DNA of 14,928 nt from the NCBI GenBank assembly GCA_028708055.1, contig JAQVZT010000031.1, positions 1-14,928 of the forward strand. Direction: 5' to 3'. The notes beneath the pieces are model-generated. The model was not told where the DNA came from, did no database searches, and saw only the letters and a list, made by a program, of their open reading frames with translations. The position numbers and the translations under genes are program-made. Origin of the DNA: Methanothrix sp. (lineage in GTDB: Archaea; Halobacteriota; Methanosarcinia; Methanotrichales; Methanotrichaceae). Below, one piece after another: positions 1 to 6,196 of this stretch (the first letter of the stretch is position 1; the number at the start of each line of letters is the position of its first letter).

Positions 1-281
1 GAAGCTTGGCTGCCCTCTGTGCCTCAACGGTTCCGGAGTCCATTTCCAGATCGCCGTCTCCATACATGGTGTTGTAGTACTCGAGAGCAAGCTGCCTATC
101 CTTAACCGAAACGCCCACTTCGAATGCGCCCGTCCCGGTTACCTTAAGCGAGTTGCAGAAATCGCCATCCTGGATCGGCTCGGTAATTGCCGGTGTGGCA
201 GATGCCGGCTCCAGAGATACGAGCAATGCCAGCAACAGAGCTACTGAGATGCCCTTCGTTGTTCTACCCCGTTCTAAGCAT
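1..281 (-). CDS. N-terminal part of a secreted protein, apparently frameshifted in the signal peptide; continues past the left edge
   Basis: Read on the minus strand, one frame is open from about 313 to the window edge. It encodes a hydrophobic stretch ISVALLLALLVSLEPASA followed by a soluble segment beginning TPAITEPIQDGDF and containing YYNTMYGDGDLEMDSG. This looks like a Sec signal peptide and the start of an exported protein. That frame has no ATG. The only nearby ATG (281-279) reads M-L-R-T-G and then hits TAG at 266-264. Removing one base from the C4 run at 267-270 joins this ATG to the open frame as MLRTGRTTKGIS, a normal signal-peptide n-region. An AT-rich element at 299-308 lies about 24 bases upstream of the ATG, which fits a leaderless transcript. 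A TTG inside the hydrophobic stretch is an alternative start but would leave a very short signal peptide. I do not recognise the family. Function unknown; a surface or extracellular role is inferred. Confidence 0.6.
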
Positions 282-367
282 ATATTGGGATCTTCTAGAT
301 AAAAAAGTTATTGTTGCCCTTCCCGGCAAAAGTTTCATCTTACCCTTGAAACCATCTTCCTTTTCAG
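282..367. promoter_or_regulatory. Divergent intergenic region with AT-rich core element
   Basis: This 86-base gap separates the leftward secreted-protein gene from the rightward HAD gene. The clearest promoter-like signal is GATAAAAAAGTTA at 298-310. On the minus strand it sits about 24 bases from the ATG at 281, so it could drive a leaderless leftward transcript. On the plus strand it would give a leader of roughly 40 bases for the gene at 368. No Shine-Dalgarno sequence is visible before 368. Assignment to either direction is inference. Confidence 0.35.
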
Positions 368-1165
368 ATGGGCAAAGAACTCGCCGTGGTTATGGATGTA
401 GCTGGAACCATACTGAGGATGTATCGGGTAGCCAAGGATATCGAAAATGGAACCATTCTGGCAAATGTTGTTACCTGGGAGCTGATTATGGAACGGAAAG
501 GCCGGGTTTTGGTTGTTCCTCAGATTGATCCGTCTATTATGCTGTCATGTAATCCTGATGATCGCCTGGGCAAGCTGATCGATGGTCGCGAGCAATTGCT
601 GGAGATAAGCTGCTCCAGCAGCCCGGTCTCAAAGTCCCAGGCCGTGCGCATTCTGGCCGGCAGCCGGGCTAAAATCGGTGATCTCATTGATGTTTACCAG
701 AACGTAGCAGCCAGATGTCCGGGCAATTACATTACGGCAGGCATGATCATCGATGCTGAGCTGCAAGAGGTTGTTTATGCGTTGAGCACAGGAGGAGCGC
801 CGTTTCCCGGATTAAAGGATGTTCTCGCCTCTCTTCGGGACCTGGGAGCAGATATTTTTATGGCCTCTGGAGATAGCATGAGAAGCCTTGCTTATCTCAG
901 AGAATTGGGCATAGACCTTTCCCGGGTCTACCCGGTCTCAGGTCCGATGAAAAAAAAGGAGATCGTAGTCAGCCTGAAGAGTCAATACAGACGAGTGGTA
1001 ATGATAGGAGATGGCCTGAACGATCTATATGCTCTGAGGGCAGCAGACCTTGGGATTCTGACCATACAACAGGATACTCGTCCCACCCAGAAGCTTCGAG
1101 AGGCTGCGGACAGGATAATAACGAATATCGGAGAACTGCCTAAAATATTGAATGGTGATGTTTGA
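368..1165 (+). CDS. HAD-superfamily hydrolase resembling the catalytic domain of P-type ATPases (COG4087-like)
   Basis: A 265-residue cytosolic protein with the HAD motifs in order. Motif I is MDVAGT (residues 9-14) with nucleophile Asp10. Motif II is ASGDS (166-170). A lysine cluster, PMKKKE (193-198), supplies the motif III Lys. Motif IV is GDGLNDLYAL (214-223). The GDGLND string and the spacing resemble soluble P-type-ATPase-like proteins, but there are no membrane segments or metal-binding domains. HAD enzymes form an aspartyl-phosphate and usually act as phosphatases. Here the residue two after the nucleophile is Ala12, where phosphatases have a general-acid Asp and P-type ATPases a Thr (DKTGT). 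The substrate cannot be told from sequence. The ATG at 368 has no obvious Shine-Dalgarno, and no better in-frame start lies upstream. The next gene has its own promoter, so the two are probably not a tight operon. Confidence 0.85.
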   Translation: MGKELAVVMDVAGTILRMYRVAKDIENGTILANVVTWELIMERKGRVLVVPQIDPSIMLSCNPDDRLGKLIDGREQLLEISCSSSPVSKSQAVRILAGSRAKIGDLIDVYQNVAARCPGNYITAGMIIDAELQEVVYALSTGGAPFPGLKDVLASLRDLGADIFMASGDSMRSLAYLRELGIDLSRVYPVSGPMKKKEIVVSLKSQYRRVVMIGDGLNDLYALRAADLGILTIQQDTRPTQKLREAADRIITNIGELPKILNGDV

Positions 1166-1202
1166 ATTTAGGTTGATTTATCCTCCAGACAACTGCCATC
1201 TT

Positions 1203-1271
1203 GAATTGCCGTCATCTTCTGCCATCTAATTCGGGCGACAGATGGATTGTAAAGATGATTGGCAAATATTC
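1203..1271. other. Long imperfect hairpin between the HAD gene and the next promoter
   Basis: Four pairs of complementary arms nest in order: GAA (1203-1205) with TTC (1269-1271), TTGCC (1206-1210) with GGCAA (1261-1265), TCATCTT (1212-1218) with AAGATGA (1252-1258), and CCATCT (1222-1227) with AGATGG (1240-1245). This gives 21 paired bases around a 12-base loop, with small unequal internal loops. A second copy of the outer 3' arm, GGCAATTC at 1281-1288, is a perfect 8-base match to GAATTGCC at 1203-1210 and could compete for it. CTGCCATCT also occurs twice, at 1193-1201 and 1219-1227. It lies 38 bases after the HAD stop and just before the TATA box at 1298. It could be a 3' processing or termination structure, or an operator. 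No long T-run follows it. Confidence 0.5.
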
Positions 1272-1291
1272 GCGCTATCGGGCAATTCTTC

Positions 1292-1305
1292 GAAAAGTAT
1301 ATATA
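1292..1305 (+). promoter_or_regulatory. Archaeal BRE/TATA promoter of the coiled-coil winged-helix gene
   Basis: GAAAAG at 1292-1297 matches the purine-rich BRE and is followed directly by TATATATA at 1298-1305, a near-ideal archaeal TATA box. Transcription would start about 25 bases further on, near 1327, giving a leader of about 60 bases before the ATG at 1390. That leader carries AGGAG at 1375-1379, ten bases before the ATG. Confidence 0.7.
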
Positions 1306-1389
1306 CCTGGCTGATTCATTCACATACATTAACCTTTTAAATTTGCTTTGAAAATGAGATTGCACTGAAATGCTAGGAGTAGCTCGGAA

Positions 1390-1947
1390 ATGTTCGAAGA
1401 GCTTTTAAAGATATACGAGACAAAGGTTGAAGAGATTGAGAAGAGCAGAAAAGAGGCAGAGGCTATGCTCCTGCTGATATCTGCAATTGAGAAAATTTCA
1501 AGTGATTTTAATTCTAAACAGAGCGATGTGGAGCTCTTAGGAAGGCTTATTGATCAGGTTGATCGCCTCTCCAAAGAGGTATCCGATCTGAAGAGCCAGC
1601 TTCGTGCCCGGCAGGGAAGGCCTATGCCCATCCAGGAAACAAGTTCGAGCGACGGAAAGGCCCTGGACAACCATGCCAGATCGCTGATTGATATCATGGA
1701 AGAAAGGCCGGGAAGGTACACGACCAGCGAGCTGGTGGAGATGCTGGGCTTGAATAAGACCACTGTGATCAGCGTGATGAAGCGCGCTCATGAACTCGAT
1801 CCGATACATGTCAAGATGACTCAGGGAAAGAGACGAAAGCTCTATCTTTCGTATGTATCCGAAGGGGAGGTGCAGACGACCGAAGGAGCGCCATCCGAAT
1901 CCAGTGATTCAGACCGGCAGAGGCTGGAGCTCATGGCCATGACGTGA
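1390..1947 (+). CDS. Coiled-coil plus winged-helix DNA-binding protein (predicted transcriptional regulator)
   Basis: A 185-residue protein in two parts. Residues 2-75 are rich in Glu, Lys and Leu with heptad-like spacing, which predicts a coiled coil for dimerisation. A short polar linker follows. Residues 95-155 look like a winged helix: SLIDIMEERPGRYTTSELVE begins the domain, MLGLNKTTVISVMKRAHEL is the likely helix-turn-helix, and a basic wing QGKRRKLYLSY follows. The last 30 residues are acidic and Ser-rich, and probably disordered. There are no Cys residues, no membrane segment and no recognisable ligand domain, so the signal it responds to is unknown. The start is supported by AGGAG at 1375-1379 and an upstream TATA box. 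It stands alone between a co-directional HAD gene and a convergent operon. Its target is not shown by the sequence. An architectural chromatin role rather than a specific repressor is possible. Confidence 0.7.
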   Translation: MFEELLKIYETKVEEIEKSRKEAEAMLLLISAIEKISSDFNSKQSDVELLGRLIDQVDRLSKEVSDLKSQLRARQGRPMPIQETSSSDGKALDNHARSLIDIMEERPGRYTTSELVEMLGLNKTTVISVMKRAHELDPIHVKMTQGKRRKLYLSYVSEGEVQTTEGAPSESSDSDRQRLELMAMT

Positions 1948-1957
1948 AAGAAGCCTA

Positions 1958-1969
1958 CGACAAAAGTCG
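1958..1969 (+). terminator. Small hairpin after the winged-helix gene, possible 3' end signal
   Basis: CGAC (1958-1961) and GTCG (1966-1969) flank an AAAA loop 11 bases after the stop codon. A second, weaker pair, GCTGCC (1973-1978) with GGCAGC (1994-1999), follows. No T-run is attached, so a role as terminator is weak. The rest of the gap to 2089 holds only a direct repeat, GTTGAC at 2058-2063 and 2070-2075. Confidence 0.25.
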
Positions 1970-2089
1970 CCTGCTGCCCTGGGTCCGCTGCTTGGCAGCC
2001 ACTGGAGATTGACTGAAAACAATATCCATGCGGACTCTGCGCCGCGAGAGTAAATTAGTTGACAAAATTGTTGACGGTCTGATTGGCTG

Positions 2090-2124
2090 AAAAAATGGCA
2101 ATGGCAGAGGATGATGTCCTCTGC
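2090..2124 (-). terminator. Hairpin plus T-run terminator of the exporter operon
   Basis: Immediately beyond the stop codon of the surface-protein gene, GCAGAGGA (2104-2111) and TCCTCTGC (2117-2124) form a perfect 8-bp stem with a 5-base loop. On the minus strand it is followed, eight bases later, by six T residues (2095-2090). This gives both a stem and a U-tract in the right order for ending leftward transcription. Confidence 0.7.
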
Positions 2125-2125
2125 T

Positions 2126-3184
2126 TCAATTCCTTTTTAGCTTTCGCCGGTACAGGTATCCGCCGACTATAGCGACTATTAGTAGAATGGCGACTGCTGG
2201 CATGAGCAGAGAAGCAGACGCAGCCTTGACCGCTACAGGGATCTTAATGCTCTCGGAGATCACCGAATCGCCGTTTATGTCGGTATATTTTATCTCGCTG
2301 TTGATGCCGTATTCCTTAGGTGTGGCGTCGGAATCAACATCCAGCCGAAATGCTACGGTCTTCTCTTCTCCAGGCGCGAGCGTCCCGATAAATGCCTGAT
2401 CGTCGGTGGAAGAGAACGGCTTGAAGATGGAAAGCCTTGCGATAGCATCCTTGACCGGATCCTCACCAATGTTTTTGTATGTCGCCTGGACCTCTGCTTT
2501 CTTGGCTCCTGCGGAGAGAGACCCTTTTGAACTCGTGATTAAAAAGTCAGCCTTTCTCTTGACCATAATTGCCAGGGGAACGGTCTGATTGGCCTTTTGG
2601 TAGATATATGAGACCTGGTAATTGGCCAGGGTGGGCGCACTGCCGCTGGTGACGAGCTTGGACGCCTGCACCCTTGCGTTGTCCTGATAATCATAAGACA
2701 AGTTCAGGCTGAGCGGATAATCGCCTGCCGGGGCATGCTCCCCGATCTTTATGGTAAACTTCAAAGGCGACTGGGTCTTATCGCCTGACTTGAGGGATTG
2801 AATAACCTGGTCACCTGACTTTACCTCAATTTGGGGACTGGCGGAAAAGAGGTTCGCAGTGATGCCAAGTGCAGTCGGCTTCTTGTACTCTTCTTGCAGC
2901 TCAGCAGCAGCCAGTGCGAATTCCTTCGGATCTTTGGGAGTCTTATCTTCCTTGAAACCCATTATCCGCCCGTAGTTGGTCAGGTCCACATAGAGTGAAA
3001 CGGTATCGCCGCGTTCAAACTCATCCGTTCCGGAGATGCTGGCAGAGAGATCAGGACCGCCATACATGGCGTAGTAATTGTCTCCCCCCAGCTCATAGGG
3101 TATGTAGGTATTTTGAGCAGAGGCTGCCGCTATCAGAGTCAACAGGCCAAAGCCAACCAGTGCCAATTTAATTCTCAATATCAT
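2126..3184 (-). CDS. Membrane-anchored surface protein, COG1361 S-layer-type, coupled to the RND exporter
   Basis: A 352-residue protein with a signal peptide (residues 1-23, ending AASA before QNTY), an extracytoplasmic body of about 300 residues, one C-terminal membrane helix (about 325-345) and a basic stop-transfer tail RRKLKRN. The body reads as immunoglobulin-like beta domains. One covers about residues 44-180 and includes GEHAPAGDYPLSLNLSYDY; a second covers about 210-320 and includes LAPGEEKTVAFRLDVD. Both follow the NEW3/CARDB style of COG1361 S-layer-domain proteins. The start codon overlaps the exporter stop as ATGA (3184-3181), and a GAGGTG lies just before it, so translation is probably coupled. 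The terminator at 2090-2124 closes the operon. Such proteins often accompany archaeal HAE3 pumps; a role as an external partner that captures or hands over substrate is inference. It could also be an independent envelope component. Confidence 0.8.
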   Translation of the reverse strand: MILRIKLALVGFGLLTLIAAASAQNTYIPYELGGDNYYAMYGGPDLSASISGTDEFERGDTVSLYVDLTNYGRIMGFKEDKTPKDPKEFALAAAELQEEYKKPTALGITANLFSASPQIEVKSGDQVIQSLKSGDKTQSPLKFTIKIGEHAPAGDYPLSLNLSYDYQDNARVQASKLVTSGSAPTLANYQVSYIYQKANQTVPLAIMVKRKADFLITSSKGSLSAGAKKAEVQATYKNIGEDPVKDAIARLSIFKPFSSTDDQAFIGTLAPGEEKTVAFRLDVDSDATPKEYGINSEIKYTDINGDSVISESIKIPVAVKAASASLLMPAVAILLIVAIVGGYLYRRKLKRN

Positions 3185-5499
3185 CCACCTCTTGCCATCA
3201 GCTTGAGGGCTTTCGTTAGCTCATGCTTTGCATTTTCAACCACCGCACGGCGAATCTCCATGCGGTACATGAGAACCACGAAGACCGTGAAGGTCGTGAG
3301 CAATGCGAATATTATCGCCAGCACGGTAACGGTTCCGAAATTGTTGGTTATCAGGAAGGGCGAGGATATCAGGGCAGCGAACCCAAAGATGGTCGTAAGT
3401 CCGGAGGCTATGAGCGCCGAGCCTATGCGCTTTGATGTGATCCTGAGCGCCTCCTGGGGCTCACCGATCTTCGCCAATTCCTCATAGAACCTTTCCATCA
3501 TCAGTATTGCATACTCCGATCCGACTCCCAGAATCAATGCGCCCAGACATGCAGTAAGGGGCGTGTATTTCATGTCTGCCAGATACATCACTCCACCCAT
3601 CCAGCCGATTACCACCAGCATGGGCAATACCGGGAGAAGTGCTTTTATCAGATCCCTGTAGATCAGGAGCAGAACGAAGAAGATCAGCACCAATCCGAGC
3701 AGAGTCATTTCCGTCCTGCCTTGAGTCAGTGCGCTGATGACCGTCGTCATCACCACAGAGTCTCCGGTCTCGCGCACGGAGACACCAGGAGGCGGCGGGT
3801 GCCAGGCAATATCTTTGTCGATCTCCTTGATCAACCGGTCTGTGCCCTCTGCACCCAGATTGGTCAGGGCCTTGCCCACATTCAGCTTGATCAGGGCGGT
3901 ATCGTGGCCGTCCAGGTACTGAGAAAGCGTGACAGCAGGCAGCCCTTCGATCAGCATTCTGATCTCGGTGGTATCATCGGGGATCACTCCCCCATTGGAT
4001 TGCTTGACCAGAGAAGCTATGCTCTGATAATCATATATTTGATCGCGGGATTCCTTCAGATAGCTGGTGAAATCGTCCATCCAGTGCAGGGTATCGGGAT
4101 TGGTGATATCGTCCGCCTGAACGATGAGGTCCAGCGTGTCTGTGCCTCCAAAGATATCGCTCATGTGCCTGAAATCAATGAGTGGGGGCAGATCCTGGGG
4201 AACATAATTCTTGAAATCGGTATCAACCTGCACCAGAGTATCGGAGTAGATTCCAGCCAGAGACAGGAATAGAGCGGCTGCAAGCACCAGATGCCACCTT
4301 TGAATGCTATAGTCCGAGACCTTTCCGATGATCTCTCCGATAACTGTGTCTCCTGATGCGTTTGATCCTGCGCTCTCTGCGCCGGTTGACCTTTGAGAAG
4401 CGCTTCTCCGCTCCGCAACGTAGAGTATAGTGACCCCCAAGAAAAGGGCGGACAGATAGCAGAGGAAGAGGCCGACCAGGCATAGCAGCCCAAAATCTCT
4501 GGTCATGGGCACGGATGACGTGAGAAGGGAGACGAATCCCATGGCTGTGATGATCAGAGCGATCATGACGGGCTTGGAGACGTTGCCAACGGTCTCTATC
4601 ACTGCCTGCCTTGGTGAGCCGCCTTTGCGGAATTCTTCATCAATCCTGTTATGAAATTGAATGGCATAGTCAATGCCGATGCCTATCAGCACCGGGAAGG
4701 CAGACATGGATACCATGGTGAACGGAATATGAAGAAATCCCATAGCACCGAAGGACCAGGTTATACCCAGGAAGACGATGGGTATGGGAAGCAGCGACCA
4801 TTTCACATGGTTAAAGGAGATGAGCAGTGCCACAACCATGAGAATGCCGGCCAGGGCAAGTATGGGAGCGTTGCTCTTGGTCATCTCCTCGGTTATAGAC
4901 TGCATGAGTGCCGGTTTGCCGGTGACTGTAACCACCACGTCCGGCGGAAAGTCGGCCATCTTCACCTGGCCGTTTGTCTCTGCATAAATCTCCCTAAGCT
5001 GGGCTTCTGTGAGGGTTACCGGCAGATCAATGGATAGCATAGTGTGCTTTTTGTCCGGCATCATGGCATTTACCATCGGAAGATTTGATGGATAGGCGAG
5101 GATTTCATCTATTCTCTCCTGGCCAGGAATTTTGCGGACGCCGTTTTCGCTCTTCTCGGTATCGGCCACGATATCGGCAATGCTCATCACAGAAAGCACA
5201 TCTGGAGCAGTGCGTAGCTTCTGTGAGAATTTATCCATCGACCTCAGGATATCCGGATTGGTGACATCATACGCCTCGACGAGCACCGCAATGGACTCGG
5301 TAGCAAACTTTTCCACATAGAGGTGGTCATAAAGCTGGTAAAGAGGCGAGTCTTTGCCTACCATGCTCTCCGTTGTCATTCCTTGCATCTCGATCTGCTG
5401 GGCATAATGCAGAGAGGCGACAGTCAGAAGTATTGCCGCTGCCGCTATTATTATCGGATTGTCTGCAATCCATTGCCCGAGCCTTTCCGCGCCATTCAT
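3181..5499 (-). CDS. RND-superfamily exporter, HAE3 (hydrophobe/amphiphile efflux-3)/MMPL type
   Basis: A 772-residue pump with the duplicated RND plan. TM1 is at about 14-33 and is followed by a large external porter domain (35-205). TM2-6 span 211-361, then comes a cytosolic linker (363-395). TM7 (403-420) and a second porter domain (425-590) follow, with TM8-12 at 598-745. The proton-relay helices carry GIGIDYA (D277-Y278) in TM4 and GVGSEYA (E662-Y663) in TM10, each followed by an amphipathic RxxEE segment (NRIDEEFRKGG and ERFYEELAKIG). Length and topology match the largely archaeal HAE3 family, which works without an outer-membrane partner. It should be a proton-driven exporter of hydrophobic or lipidic compounds; the substrate is unknown. 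The ATG at 5499 has GAGGT at 5512-5508, eight bases upstream. It is the first gene of an operon with the surface protein that follows and is divergent from a GbsR/MarR-type regulator. Confidence 0.9.
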   Translation of the reverse strand: MNGAERLGQWIADNPIIIAAAAILLTVASLHYAQQIEMQGMTTESMVGKDSPLYQLYDHLYVEKFATESIAVLVEAYDVTNPDILRSMDKFSQKLRTAPDVLSVMSIADIVADTEKSENGVRKIPGQERIDEILAYPSNLPMVNAMMPDKKHTMLSIDLPVTLTEAQLREIYAETNGQVKMADFPPDVVVTVTGKPALMQSITEEMTKSNAPILALAGILMVVALLISFNHVKWSLLPIPIVFLGITWSFGAMGFLHIPFTMVSMSAFPVLIGIGIDYAIQFHNRIDEEFRKGGSPRQAVIETVGNVSKPVMIALIITAMGFVSLLTSSVPMTRDFGLLCLVGLFLCYLSALFLGVTILYVAERRSASQRSTGAESAGSNASGDTVIGEIIGKVSDYSIQRWHLVLAAALFLSLAGIYSDTLVQVDTDFKNYVPQDLPPLIDFRHMSDIFGGTDTLDLIVQADDITNPDTLHWMDDFTSYLKESRDQIYDYQSIASLVKQSNGGVIPDDTTEIRMLIEGLPAVTLSQYLDGHDTALIKLNVGKALTNLGAEGTDRLIKEIDKDIAWHPPPPGVSVRETGDSVVMTTVISALTQGRTEMTLLGLVLIFFVLLLIYRDLIKALLPVLPMLVVIGWMGGVMYLADMKYTPLTACLGALILGVGSEYAILMMERFYEELAKIGEPQEALRITSKRIGSALIASGLTTIFGFAALISSPFLITNNFGTVTVLAIIFALLTTFTVFVVLMYRMEIRRAVVENAKHELTKALKLMARGG

Positions 5500-5519
5500 T
5501 CCGTTCTACCTCAACATTG

Positions 5520-5579
5520 TTCGGAAATTACCAAACGTCCGGAACATGCGAAAAGTACTTAAAAGTTGTGGTCTTCCGG
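5520..5579. promoter_or_regulatory. Shared divergent promoter and candidate operator between exporter and regulator
   Basis: The 86-base gap holds one obvious AT-rich core, AAAAGTACTTAAAAG at 5551-5565, which contains the palindrome AAGTACTT. On the plus strand CGAAAAG (5549-5555) can act as BRE and TACTTAAAA (5556-5564) as TATA. Its centre is about 26 bases from the regulator ATG at 5586, implying a leaderless mRNA. On the minus strand CTTTTAAGTA gives a start near 5535 and a short leader with Shine-Dalgarno for the exporter. The core is flanked by CCGGAA (5539-5544) and TTCCGG (5574-5579), with a related TTCGGAA at 5520-5526. These are plausible regulator sites; binding is inferred. Confidence 0.5.
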
Positions 5580-5585
5580 TATTTG

Positions 5586-6092
5586 ATGCAACGAGATGAG
5601 AAGGATATCCTGAAGATACATATGATCGATGCCTTCGTCAAAGTGGCTAATAGTTGCGGTTGTAGTGACGCAGTGGGTGTCCTGCGCGGCACACTGTTTT
5701 TGGCCGACAGGCCAGTCTCTATGGACGAACTGGTGGAGGAGACCGGTTACAGTAAGTCAACAGTCAGCGCCAATATGAGCACGCTGGAGCGACAGGGGCT
5801 GGCAAAAAGAGTGATAGTCCCGGGCGACAAGAGATACTACTATATCCCGGTTACCGAACCGGAATCCCTCAAGAAAGAAATGCTGATCAATATGAGAAAT
5901 GAGATGCAGATCATAATCGCCGCCATGAACAGGACGCAGGAGGACCTCAAAGCCAGTGGATATGCATCGGAATCAGCATCGAATAGGATTGACAGGGCAA
6001 GACGCTTCTATATGCTGACTGATCAGCTATTGGATCTGATATCCAGATACGGCATTGAAGAGCTGATCAGCCTGCTGCAAAAAGATCGCTAA
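5586..6092 (+). CDS. GbsR/MarR-family winged-helix transcriptional regulator
   Basis: A 168-residue protein. Residues 12-35 form the helical lead-in typical of the GbsR (COG1510) type. The winged helix is at about 36-92: MDELVEETGYSKSTVSANMS carries the recognition helix and GDKRYYYIP the wing. The C-terminal half (95-168) is helical and would form the dimer interface. Cys24 and Cys26 lie before the domain. The frame stays open upstream to 5373, but that extension would cover the exporter's start and promoter and is basic, unrelated sequence. The ATG at 5586 sits about 26 bases from a TATA element, so it is chosen as a leaderless start. Divergence from the exporter suggests it controls the pump and itself. 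GbsR relatives respond to small molecules such as choline in bacteria; its ligand here is unknown. Confidence 0.85.
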   Translation: MQRDEKDILKIHMIDAFVKVANSCGCSDAVGVLRGTLFLADRPVSMDELVEETGYSKSTVSANMSTLERQGLAKRVIVPGDKRYYYIPVTEPESLKKEMLINMRNEMQIIIAAMNRTQEDLKASGYASESASNRIDRARRFYMLTDQLLDLISRYGIEELISLLQKDR

Positions 6093-6118
6093 CAGGGCAG
6101 CTATCCTGGCAGCCATCC

Positions 6119-6151
6119 ATAAATATAAGCTCTCAACCGTCCGATATATAC
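6119..6151 (+). promoter_or_regulatory. Promoter region of the hybrid histidine kinase
   Basis: Two TATA-like elements lie in the gap after the regulator gene: ATAAATATAAG at 6119-6129 and ATATATAC at 6144-6151. The second predicts a transcription start near 6173, about 24 bases before the TTG start at 6197. This favours that start over the in-frame ATG at 6269. Confidence 0.55.
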
Positions 6152-6196
6152 ATTAAGAATAACTGAGTGCCTCTAGAGAGCAGGCAGTGATAATCT

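Noticed and set aside
1168..1365. Minus-strand open frame of 65 codons in the gap before the winged-helix gene
   Set aside because: It overlaps the hairpin and the TATA box, has no Shine-Dalgarno or promoter of its own, and its product resembles no protein I know.
1370..1408. Twelve-codon upstream open frame (ATG at 1370) overlapping the start of the winged-helix gene
   Set aside because: It has no ribosome site of its own and overlaps the AGGAG that serves the main start; such short frames arise by chance.
2058..2075. Direct repeat GTTGAC with 12-base spacing
   Set aside because: It lies in a convergent gap with no promoter nearby; two 6-base copies are not enough to call a site.
3039..3100. 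YYxMYGxxDL similarity between the exporter-linked surface protein and the left-edge secreted protein
   Set aside because: Both mature N-terminal regions contain it, but the match is about ten residues and the left gene is truncated; not enough to claim a shared domain.
3721..4272. Plus-strand open frame of 183 codons inside the exporter gene
   Set aside because: It is antisense to a well-supported exporter and shows no domain; it reflects codon bias of the real gene.
5373..5585. N-terminal extension of the regulator to an ATG at 5373
   Set aside because: It would run through the exporter start and the shared promoter; the ATG at 5586 fits the family length and the leaderless TATA spacing.
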